Shown: one piece after another, positions 1 to 10,700 of the stretch
Position numbering within the stretch: the stretch's first letter is position 1
Layout of the letters: each line of letters opens with the position of its first letter
NCBI GenBank assembly: GCA_029718625.1
Contig: CM056377.1
Location: 36,718,457 to 36,782,456, forward strand
Source of the DNA: Synaphobranchus kaupii
Lineage: Eukaryota > Chordata > Actinopteri > Anguilliformes > Synaphobranchidae
Direction of reading: 5' to 3'
DNA length: 64,000 nt
Translations under genes and position numbers: made by a program
Notes under the pieces: model-generated
What the model was told of the DNA's origin: nothing
The model's input: only the letters and a program-made list of their open reading frames with translations
Database searches by the model: none

Positions 1-474
1 AGTGTCTACCAAATGCCAGTAAATGCCACAGGGAGACGCCTCATCAACAAATAGATTGAGATGTCGGCAGTCCTTCCAGCACAACTAACAGCTAGAGGGA
101 TTAACTAAGAGACAACTATTTGTCATGGCAATCTTATAACAAATCTTGATGGTCAATCGTTTTTTTCAAAATATGACGTAAAACTTATTAGCCTGGAAGC
201 CAGTACTGTAGGGTAGAAATTGTCTGAGTCTAGCTGAGTCTATAATCAACAGATTCCCTTAATACGATGACTATAAATTGGCCAGCATATGATCATGCTG
301 TATATGTTGCCATTTTGGCCTATCAGTCATAGCTAGCGCAGTAGAATTATGAAGACAAAGAAATGCAATTTTTTATGTTTTAAGGTTGCTAATATGGATA
401 ATTATTAGCAAACATAATAATGCATTATTGTCTTCTGGCAAAGGTTAGTAAAATAGCATTTAGTCAATCTTATG
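1..474. other. AT-rich sequence left of the Tc1 element, no gene seen
   Basis: This stretch has no open frame resembling a known protein and no repeat I can name. It ends at the TA dinucleotide (475-476) used as target site by the transposon that follows. Confidence 0.5.
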
Positions 475-476
475 TA

Positions 477-2106
477 CAGTCAAGCCGGAAAGTCTGCACA
501 CCCCTTTCACCTTCTCCACATTTTATTACGTTACAGACATATTCTACAATAGATTGAGTTCATTTTTTGTCTCAAAATTCTACACAAAATAGCCTATAAT
601 GACAAAGTGAAAACAGGTTTTTAGACATTTGTGCTAATTTATTAAAAATCTAAATGTAAAATATCATATGTACACAAGTGTGCACACCCTTTGATATGAC
701 ACCCAAAAGTGAGCTGAGGTGCATTTTGTTTCCACTGATATTGCTTGAGATGTTTCTACAACTTAATTGGAGTCCACCTGTGATAAATTCAATTGATTGG
801 ACATCACCAACACCTGCCTATATAAGGTCCCACAGTTGACAGTGCATGTCAGAGCAAACTCCAAGCCATGGGGTCAAAGGAATTATCTGCAGACCTCAGA
901 AACAGGATTGTGTCAAGGCATAGATCTGGAGAAGGGTACGGAAAAATCTCTGCAGCTTTACAGGTCCCAAAGAGCACAGTGGCCACCATCATTCGTAAAT
1001 GGAAGAAGTTTGGAACCACCAAGAATCTTCCTAGACCTGGCCGCCCGGCCAAACTGAGCAATCGGGGAAGACGGGCCTTGGCCAGGGAGGTGAGCAGGAA
1101 CCCGAGGGTCACTCTGACAGAGCTCCAGCGTATCCTTGTGGAGATGGGAGAACCTTTCAGAAGATCAACCATCCAGGCAGCACTCCACCAATCAGGCCTT
1201 TATGGTAGAGTGGCCAGACGGAAGCCCCTCCTTAGTAAAAGGCACATCACAGCCCGCTTGGAGTTTGCTAAAAGGCACCTAGAGGACTCTCAAACCATGA
1301 GAATCAAGATTATCTGGTCTGATGAAACCAAAATTGAACTTTTTGGCCTGAATACCAAGCGTCACGTCTGGAGGAAACCAGGGACCACTCATCACCTGGC
1401 TAATACCATCCCTACAGTGAAGCATGGCGGTGGCAGCATCATGATGTGGGGATGTTTTTCAGCAGCGGGAACGGGGCGACTAGTCCTGATAGAGGGAAAG
1501 ATGAATGCAGCTAAGTACACCGAGATCCTTGAAGAAAACCTGCTCCAGAGCGCTCTGGACCTCAGACTGGGGCGAAGGTTTACCTTCCAACATGATAACG
1601 ACCCGAAGCACACAGCCAAGAGAACAAAGCAGTGGCTTCGGAGAAAGTCTGTGCATGTCCTTGAGTGGCCCAGCCAGAGCCCAGACCTGAATCCAATTGA
1701 ACATCTGTGGAAAGAGCTGAAAATGGCTGTGTACCGACGCTCCCCATCCAACCTGACGGAGCTTGCAAGGATATGCCAAGAGGAATGGGCAAAAATGTCC
1801 AGAAACAAGTGTGCCAAGCTCGTAGCTTCTTTCCCAAGACGCCTTGAAGCTGTAATCGCTGCCAAAGGTGCAGCAACCAAGTATTACGCTAAGGGTGTGT
1901 ACAGATATGTAACCCCTAAATAACCTATTTTTGTCAGTAAAATAAAATTGCATATTTTCTAAAAACCTGTTTTCACTTCGTCATTATTGGCTATTGTGTG
2001 TAGATGTTTGAGGCAAAAAATGAACTCAATCTATTGTAGTATAAGTCTGTAACGTAATAAAACGTGGAGAAGGTGAAAGGGGTGTGCAGACTTTCCGGCT
2101 TGACTG
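477..2106 (+). mobile_element. Complete Tc1-like DNA transposon (1,630 bp)
   Basis: The element begins and ends with the inverted sequence cagtcaagccggaaagtctg and is flanked by TA on both sides (475-476 and 2107-2108), the standard Tc1/mariner target duplication. The terminal inverted repeats run about 165 bp and differ at only a few positions. Between them lies one uninterrupted transposase gene (868-1923). A second, non-autonomous element with the same outermost ends sits at 10293-11462. Ends, target site and intact gene make this a recent insertion and possibly an autonomous copy. It resembles the fish Passport/Sleeping Beauty-type Tc1 group, but I cannot assign the exact family without a search. 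Confidence 0.93.
868..1923 (+). CDS. Tc1/mariner DD34E transposase, apparently intact
   Basis: This 351-residue protein cuts and pastes its own element by binding the inverted repeats and cleaving at TA sites. Residues 1-60 form the first helix-turn-helix of the paired-like DNA-binding region, followed by a GRPR-like hinge (RPGRPAK, near 56-62) and a second helix-turn-helix to about residue 110. The catalytic triad is complete: D152 in WSDETK, D243 in HDNDPKH and E278 in LNPIEHLW, which gives the DD34E spacing of Tc1 transposases. The glycine-rich GGGSIMMWG segment is also present. The length is close to the usual 340 residues. No stop or frameshift interrupts it, unlike most fish Tc1 copies. 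The start chosen is the first ATG before the SKELS sequence typical of the family's N-terminus. Activity cannot be judged from sequence alone. Confidence 0.95.
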   Translation: MGSKELSADLRNRIVSRHRSGEGYGKISAALQVPKSTVATIIRKWKKFGTTKNLPRPGRPAKLSNRGRRALAREVSRNPRVTLTELQRILVEMGEPFRRSTIQAALHQSGLYGRVARRKPLLSKRHITARLEFAKRHLEDSQTMRIKIIWSDETKIELFGLNTKRHVWRKPGTTHHLANTIPTVKHGGGSIMMWGCFSAAGTGRLVLIEGKMNAAKYTEILEENLLQSALDLRLGRRFTFQHDNDPKHTAKRTKQWLRRKSVHVLEWPSQSPDLNPIEHLWKELKMAVYRRSPSNLTELARICQEEWAKMSRNKCAKLVASFPRRLEAVIAAKGAATKYYAKGVYRYVTPK

Positions 2107-2269
2107 TAGATCATTTAATGAATTGAACGGTATAAAGGGAGGGAGCTAATTAAAAAGTAGATGCTTTTGTGTCCACTAGATGTCGTGGTTTCTTCCTTGT
2201 CCTAATTAAAGTTACACAACCACAATATTCATAAGTATTGGCTTTGATTCCTTTACACATTTGAAAAAA

Positions 2270-2660
2270 ACAAAGTCACAAATTACCCCGCCCAAGGTAT
2301 GGGAGGGTTCTGCCAGTTGGGGATCTACATTTCACCGCTATTCTACAACCCCTGCTGGTCGATCCCGTGTCAGTGGACTGCAAGTTAAAACCACATAATG
2401 GTCTTCCTCCGACTCCACTTCAAGTGAGTTTAACTGTAGTCTGTCATGTGAAAAAGAAGTAGCTGATGACATCACCTATTTCAGAGGAGAATGTCTACAC
2501 CTATGGTCTACACTCTTCCAAATTGGCAGTAGGGTTCACCATGAATACTGATGTGGTTGCAAATAGCTACTTGGACATTCCAAATTAGGGTGGGAATTGG
2601 ATAGATATGTATGCCCAATGCTGGGCGCCATATTTACAGAAGAACATTTATAAATAAACA
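2270..2660 (+). mobile_element. Diverged SINE-like copy
   Basis: The sequence from the gggagggtt motif through cccctgctggtcgat to the tail near 2660 aligns by eye, with many differences, to a better-preserved copy at 12700-13170. Shared landmarks in order are the ctgctggtcgat core, the cttcctccgac segment, the tgaaaaagaagtagctg segment, gtctacac, aatcggcagt-like and gggaattg. Only the body is clear here; the tRNA-related head is not convincing. Confidence 0.5.
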
Positions 2661-3400
2661 AATTATCCAATACACCACCACAGCAATATGATGCCTCCTA
2701 GCACCTAATCTATAACACATCAGTTGTGTGGCTTTCATTATGAGTAAGAGGTACCAGGGATAAAGCTTATGATTTTTCTCTGATCTAAGAACCAATATAA
2801 AATGTCAGCAGGTGTCTTAAATGTGGTAAATAATAATGGAGTTTGGATGCTTTGAACATTTCTGTAAATATTGTTTAAAATTGTATTTTACATCAATAGG
2901 CCTACAAGTGGTCTAGTTGGTTCTGGTGAAAATTGATTTTTATAAGGAACATTTAGGCATTAACTTTAATTGACTTTAATTGAATTTAGGTTATTTCTTC
3001 ATTAACTTTAAATGATTTAGCTGCTATTTTCTGTAATGCTATGGGAAAAACTAGTAAACAATACTCATGAACTTGATTATCAAAATGTCTTGTCAGTTCT
3101 ATAATGAAGTTTACACTTCTAACACAGTTCACAATTTGTACCTTGTATGTTGATGTGTGGTACCATTGTTTTGTTGGGGATGATGTTGTGTATAAAGTGT
3201 AGAAATCAATAAAAAGTAACTGCACTAAAATGCCAGAGCTAGGGTTACGTCCAAAATTACCTTATGATAAAGTATGACAAAGTGGAATGTTGTAATAAAA
3301 TTTAAGAACAACCCAGATCCTTATTAGCGCCACAAGCACAAATCAAACTTGAAATCAGGGCCCTTAATCAGGTCGAAGCAGTGATGATATTTGAATAATT
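2661..3400. other. Intergenic DNA before dcaf11, nothing recognised
   Basis: This AT-rich stretch contains only short open frames without similarity I recognise. No poly(A) signal or splice pattern suggests a gene. Confidence 0.4.
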
Positions 3401-3428
3401 CTCCAGCTCCAAGGCAGACAAGCCACAG

Positions 3429-3489
3429 TGCGCATGCGCATCCACCTGCAGCCAGATCACTCTCGTTTGTCGGAGTGGAGTCATGTGAC
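3429..3489 (+). promoter_or_regulatory. Putative dcaf11 promoter elements (NRF1-like site and E-box)
   Basis: The palindrome tgcgcatgcgca (3429-3440) matches the NRF1 consensus, a common site in housekeeping promoters. About 40 bp later tcatgtgac (3481-3489) is an E-box of the USF/TFE type. They lie about 1.3 kb upstream of the dcaf11 ATG, which would allow a non-coding first exon. The transcription start itself is not visible. Confidence 0.4.
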
Positions 3490-4726
3490 ATCGAATAGGG
3501 GAATGAACTGGGAACATGTAAACAGACTGTGCGGCCTATTAGGAAACGTCTTGCCCGTGAAAACTGCTGGGCTCACAATGATTATGACATTTTTCATATG
3601 CTGAGGCTTGATAACATAAATATCTAATCGCACAGTCTGTAAGACATCCGCGAATTACGTCAGTAGCTACTCAAAATAACTGCCAAGACGCCTAATTAGC
3701 AAGCTAACACGGTAGGTAACGATAGCTAGCTAACTAGTAGCAAACTAATGTTAGGACGGTCACTGCAGTGACAGCATTAGCTCAGCAACTTGCAAGGCTA
3801 GCATTAAATTAGCTTCATAATCATGTCTTTATTAAACGATTTTCTCTATTTCTCTAACGTTATGCCATTGGTTTCCTCTTTGTTGACAAGCTAACTGACT
3901 TAGCTAGCAGTATGACACATTACCATTAACGTAACAGTTACTAGCGACGTTTACTAACGTTAAATACTGTATTTCATGAAAGCCAGTTTGCTAGCTCCCG
4001 TTGCACATGGACTTTGTCGTCTTGGTTGACGTTAACGTTAGTACGTTCACTGCTGTCGAACAGCGAACAGTCAACCAGCGATAAATGATCCAAGCTGAAA
4101 GTGGGTCAGTTAAACCTGGTTCCGACTAAAACGTTCAAAAGGCAGATCTATGCAAACAAGAGGTTCAGGTTGCTGTCTTCTCTTATATAAGTTCATGTAA
4201 CGTAAGTGATCTAACGTTAATGTTATCTAACGACCTAACTTTACATGAATTTCGAAATGAATACGTCGTGTCATGCATGTACGTTATTTTGGGATATAGT
4301 TTGGGATGTTGGCGTAGTTATTTTGTTATGGATCTGCTAGCTACGTTACTGTAGAATGATGGCTAATACTATTATTACTAACAGTATTAGTAACGTTAGC
4401 TAATAGTGCCACAGCCGACGTGTTCTAGCGAGCCAGCATCATCCACACTGATCATTTTTTGTGGTTAGCTTGCTGTTATTTCATTCAAAAGCTTATTTAA
4501 ATTTTTTTGTCAGTTTGTCTTCTGTTGTTTAGCTAGGTAAGTTAGAGACCAGGTTATTTTTTCAGCTAATGTTAGCTTAAGCTAGCTTCGTTCAACGTGA
4601 TTGTGGTTCAAGGCACATATTATTTACTCGTTTGCTAAAATGTTTTTTCGTGTGTGTGCCTGCGTGTGCATTTTCTTTGCTGCTGTTATAGCTGGCTAGC
4701 AAACATTTCTATTAGGCTCTCAGTCT

Positions 4727-7700
4727 ATGGGCTCGCAGTCCAGTTCTGGGATGTCCGGTCGGGGCTCCAGCGGCAACCCAGACCAGTCGGAACCAGAAGA
4801 AAGCAGTCGGAACACTAACCAGCGAGGTCGCAGGCAGACGGAGGGACAGTCAACAGCAGAAGAGGACGTTGATTTAGCTCAAGTGCTGGCGTACTTACTG
4901 AGGAGGTAAGTGAAGACAACATACTGTAAAAGTATGCCTTCCTCTATTTTCAGGTTACACATTGATTCGATGTTGCACTGCACCTTTATACATGAATTGG
5001 ACTGAAATGTTTTAGCACTGTTTTAACACTGTTTTAACACGTTCTAACACTGTAGTACTACAAGGCCAGGGCTTTCATACAGTGGATAAATGAATAAATC
5101 TGGTGATTCAAAAAGTGATTTCTTGAGTTCTGTGTAGTTAAAGATCTTAACTCAAATTCTGATGGTAAAACATTCTACTCCTTTGGTATGGTGGCAACTG
5201 AGAGAGTTGTACCTGTGAATAAATATTTTTAAATATGACTTTGTAAAATGAATAGTTTAAGAGCACTACTTAGTGATTTTATGATCATCTCTCCCCTTCA
5301 TTGTGATTGGAGGGGCCAGGTGCGGCTGGTCCACGGGAGTGGGGTAACAGGTTTACAGCTTGTCCAGTCATATTCCGACTCGGACGAAGACAGCGATGGG
5401 GCCTGGGAAAGTCGACTAAGAGACCGCTATAATCCCCCTGGTAACTTATATGTCATTTCATTGGAAGATTTGTCTGTTTATTTGTATTTTTGTCTATCGG
5501 TGAGAAAGCTGAGGTGTAGTTGTTTTTATCAGAATGCCCTTTGACAGTATGTTTAAAATGCTGTGTCTATTAGTGGACTTACAACCCGACACTCAGGATG
5601 TGGACCAGAGTGAAATCCGGACTCAGATCCTACTGGCCACCGCTTCCTCGGGCACAGAACGTGCACAGAGTTTCCCCCTTATGCTGAGACAGGTGAGGTG
5701 TTCCACTCTGTGTCACATTGGGTGATACGTTTGTTTGTCTGACGGCTCCCCATCTGGGCTGCTATCACTATAGTCGCCATCACTGATGCCAAGGAGAAAA
5801 TGACAATGGCAACTCCTCAATTGGCAGCTCAGTTTCTGCTGCCTTTGCTATAATTTGGTGCTCTTTTCTGATTGGAGCCTCCTACCTTGACTAAGGGAGA
5901 GACACATCTCATGTGCTCTTGTGACTGTTATGTTGTTGTGTTGTCTCAGAGGGAGCAGGGCCGGTGTCAAGGCTCCAGCTTCTCACATGGAGAGTGCAGT
6001 CGCGTTTGCTCACAGTAAGACATGCTCAGGAAATACACTGCACATCCACTGAAGTGTATGTTACCACTCGTGAGTGAGTGAGAGTGAGTGAGAGTGAGTG
6101 AGTGAGAGAGTGAGTGAGTGAGTGAGTGAGAGAGTGAGAGAGTGAGAGAGTGAGAGAGTGAGAGAGTGAGAGAGTGAGAGAGTGAGAGAGTGAGAGAGTG
6201 AGAGAGAGTGAGAGAGTGAGTGCTGGGGTTTTCTTTATGAGGAAAATATGTGATGGAGGGTGTGCTTGCAGTTATGCACTGCCAGGACAAATCTTCATTC
6301 TTCAAATAACCGAATGTAGTCATGGTGTTTTGTGCTATTAGTCCTTTATTTCAACACCAAAGAATCAGAATTATAAAAAAATGAGAGATTTCTATAACTT
6401 TGGTTTGGTTTATTTGCATAATACAACGTATTTATATTGCATTAAAATATGTACTAGCCATATTAGTAAGGATACGGTTATTCTGCGCTGCATGACCAAG
6501 GTCATATCTGCGTGGAACAAGGAGGCAACTGCTTGCATGACCACTGATGTTACAGTGCATCCGGAAAGTATTCACAGCGCTTCACTTTTTCCACATTTTG
6601 TTCTGTTACAGCCTTATTCCAAAATTGATTAAATTCATTTTTTCCCTCAAAATTCTACACACAACACCCCATAATGACAATGTGAAAAAGTTTTTTTGAG
6701 ATTTTTGCAAATTTATTAAAAATTAAAAAATAAAATTTCTCATTTACATAAGTATTCATACCCTTTGCTTTAACGTATTTTTAAAGTATCATATTTCATA
6801 TTTGGTCGCATATCCTTTACATGCTGTTACTTCCTGAAGTCTGTGACCATCAACATCAAAAAACTGTCGATATCTTATTTTCAGGTACTGTTACAAGCGA
6901 TACTATAACCTCTCTGCATTTGAATGGATCTCTATGGAAATTGGGGGGTGAGACTAGATTCAGCTGTAAATTACACTGGTACAGTATGGAACACATGGCT
7001 GGCTAAATGGCTGTAAGTTATCAAGGGTCTGAGCTATCAAACGAGCCCCAAACCATCACTCTGTTGCCAGATATGGAGTAGATGTGGATGGATCACTTTA
7101 AGGGTTGTTTCTCCTGACGTTTTTCCCCATAGAGTTCTATAGGAAAATGAGTCCGGAGAAATAACCCTTGCAGTGATCCATCCACATCTACTCCATATCT
7201 GGCAACAGAGTGATGGTTTGGGGCTCGTTTGATAGGTCACAGACTTCAGGAAGTAACAGCATGTAAAGGATATGCGACCAAATATGAAATATGATACTTT
7301 AAAAATACGTTAAAGCAAAGGGTATGAATACTTATGTAAATGAGAAATTTTATTTTTTTATTTTTAATAAATTTGCAAAAATCTCAAAAAAACTTTTTTC
7401 ACATTGTCATTATGGGGTGTTGTGTGTAGAATTTTGAGGGAAAAAATGAATTTAATCAATTTGGGAATAAGGCTGTAACAGAACAAAATGTGGAAAAAGT
7501 GAAGCGCTGTGAATACTTTCCGGATGCACTGTATATTAATATCTAAATGTCTCCCCAGTTTCCTGCCCAACCATGTGGCGCACCAGGACACGTATCAGCA
7601 GAAAGCATTCTGCGGGGTGTACAGCGATGATGGCGACACCTTCCTGTCAGCATGCCAGGGTGACTACTTTCTTTGAAACACAATGGGGAAACCGACATGT

Positions 7701-10700
7701 GCATAACCAGACTGTAAAGGCGACCCTCTATCTACAGTCTGAAAATGCATGTGCAGTAGTCTATAAATCTGAACGACTATCTTTTCTTTTGATGGGAAAA
7801 CAAACGGTGTAACTCCGGCCTCCTGCACTGTTTCTCCTTCAGATCAGAACATCCGCGTGTATGATACCAGCAAGGGCCGCTTCGCCCTGAAGCGCACGGT
7901 GAAGGCGCGTGACGTCGGCTGGAGTGTGCTGGACGTCTGCTTCACCCCCGATTCCCGCTCTGTGCTCTATTCCAGCTGGTCTGACTACAGTAAGGAAAGG
8001 AGGGGTTTTGAGAAACAGCAACTCTTCCTCGTGGTCTGAGTCTTCCAGTCTAAATGAGACAAGGAATTTAGGCTTTGCACTCATTACCTTGCATTATAGC
8101 TTAAATAATATTTCAACATTTCAGTATGCTTCCTGTAGATCCCAAGTCCATGTGTACCTTATGTGTGTGCGTGTGTGCGCGCATTATATATCACTGTCCA
8201 AATACTTACGGACACCGCCACATATTCATATAACCATATTTGGACAGTGACACATTTTTTGTTGTTTTGGCTCTGTACTCCAGCACATTGGATTTGAAAT
8301 GGAACAGTGACTTTGAGGTAAAAGGGTTTTTACATCCATATCAGGTGAACTGTGTAGCAATTGCATTTTTATACATAGTCCTCCCATTTTAGGGGACCAA
8401 AAGTAATTGGACAAATTAACATAAACTTAAATAAAGTCATCATATTTAATATTTGGTTGCATATCCTTTGGTATGCCATGACTTCCTGATGTCTGTGACC
8501 CAAAAACATCAAAAGACTCTTGATATCTTATTTTTAGGTATACTCTTACAAGGGAACTATACTATAACCTCTCTGCATTTGAATGGATCTCTATGGAAAT
8601 TGGGGGGTGGGACTAGATTAAGCTATAAATTACATGGAAATAGTGTGGAACACATGGTTGGCTAAATGGCTCTAAGTCAAGGGTCTGAGGCATCAAACAA
8701 ACCTGAAATCATCACTCTGCTACCAGATATGCAGTGGATATAGATGGATCACTTTAAGGGTTGTTTCTCCTGACTTATGTTTCCATAGAGTTCAATAGGA
8801 AAATGAGTCAGGGCTCAGGAGAAACAACCCTTAAAGTGATCCATCCATATCTACTTTAAGTTTATGTTCATTTGTCCAATTGCCCTAAAATGGGAGGGAC
8901 TATGTATAAATGGCTACAATTGCTACACGGTTCACCTGATATGGATGTAAAAACAAATTAAAGCTGAAAGTCTGCACTTTAACCTCATAGTCACTGTTCC
9001 ATTTCAAATCCGATGTGCTGGAGTACAGAGCCAAAACAACAAAAATTGTGTCACTGTCCAAATACTTACAGACTGCACTGTATACAATATAAGTATATAG
9101 TACTGTAAAGTATTACTTTTTAAAAAAAAATTTATAACACCAACAGTATTTGCTACACACACGTGTTTGAAACTTTGCGCTCAGCTTTTCAGGAAGGAAA
9201 GCAAACTTGAAGCTTATCCAGCTGATGTATCGTACTTAGCCGAGGCGTATTGTTTTCTGTGTTCTGATTTGTGTGACTTCCTGTTCTTTTCTCTTCCTCT
9301 TCCTCTCTGTAGTTCATGTCTGCAGTGTTGATGAAGACAGTGAAACGCACACCGCTCTAGACCTCAAGTTAGTGTTACCCTCCCTAATAGTTGTTGCAGC
9401 CAGGCAATGGCCAGCATTATACGCTCTTAAATGAATGTGTTTACAAATGAGAATGAAGAGCGTGTATTATGTAGGAAAAGCGTGCACTTGACTTTCTAAA
9501 CTTAATCGGTGAATCGGTTGTACGGCAGTATTCGTTTGGCCGATTGTGCGCTTTCATCCGCTTAGCATTTGTTTATCATTGCGGTATTTCAAGCACTTCA
9601 CTTTTGAGCTCGGCGCCATAACACGGAATGTACTTTGCCCGCGAGGAGACAGATTGGTATAAACTCACAGGGAACTTTGCCTGATCCTTCTCGCAGTCCA
9701 GACGAGCGGAGGTTCTGCGTCTTCTCTCTTGCGGCATCAACAGATGGCAAAGAGATCCTTGGGGGGTGAGTGGGCCTGCGACTCTTCAGCTCCCGTTGTA
9801 TTGAGCCATATCAACCAGGAACTGTTTTTCCCCTGTTTTATGTTCTATCGTGACCTCTGTATTCTCGCACATGCGGCGACGTTTTTGCCAAATGAGCCCA
9901 CCTTTGCCAGCTGGCACAGCTGATAAAAAATACAGTGTGTATTGTTTAATCTGAAAGATACGGCACAAGAAAAACTTTCTTTTGTTTAAAAGAAAGTGTA
10001 TCTTTTTTTAAGTTTATTATTTATAATTTTTTACGTGTTTCCTTTTTTTTATTTTTTTTAAAGTGGTTTTCCACTTTAAAACTTGGTACACACTCAATTT
10101 TAACAAATAATGGGGAGCTGAATTCCCCCAGGAATTCACCTACGATCCAGTGGAAAACCTTATGTAAAATCTTATAAGCCGAAATGTGCTTCAGTGTAAT
10201 GTCAGGAAACCTTAACTACTGGGAAATCGATACTGGCATATTCATAATAGGCTACACTTACTGAGATTAGTAAAAAAAAAAATATATATATACAGTCAAG
10301 CCGGAAAGTCTCCCCACCCTTTCACCTTCTCCACGTTTTGTTACGTTACAGACTTATACTACAATAGATTGAGTTCATTTTTTGCCTCAAACATCTACAC
10401 ACAACACCCCATAATGACAATGTGAAAAAAAGTTTTTTTGAGATTTTAGCAAATTTATTAAAAATAAAAAACTAAAATTTCTCATTTACATAAGTATTCA
10501 TACCCTTTGCTTTAACGTATTTTTAAAGTATCATATTTCATATTTGGTCGCATATCCTTTACATGCTGTTACTTCCTGAAGTCTGTGACCATCAACATCA
10601 AAAAAACTGTCGATATCTTATTTTCAGGTACTGTTACAAGCGATACTATAACCTCTCTGCATTTGAATGGATCTCTATGGAAATTGGGGGGTGAGACTAG

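Noticed and set aside
1392..1953. Minus-strand open frames of 157-162 residues in the Tc1 element
   Set aside because: Antisense shadows of the transposase gene.
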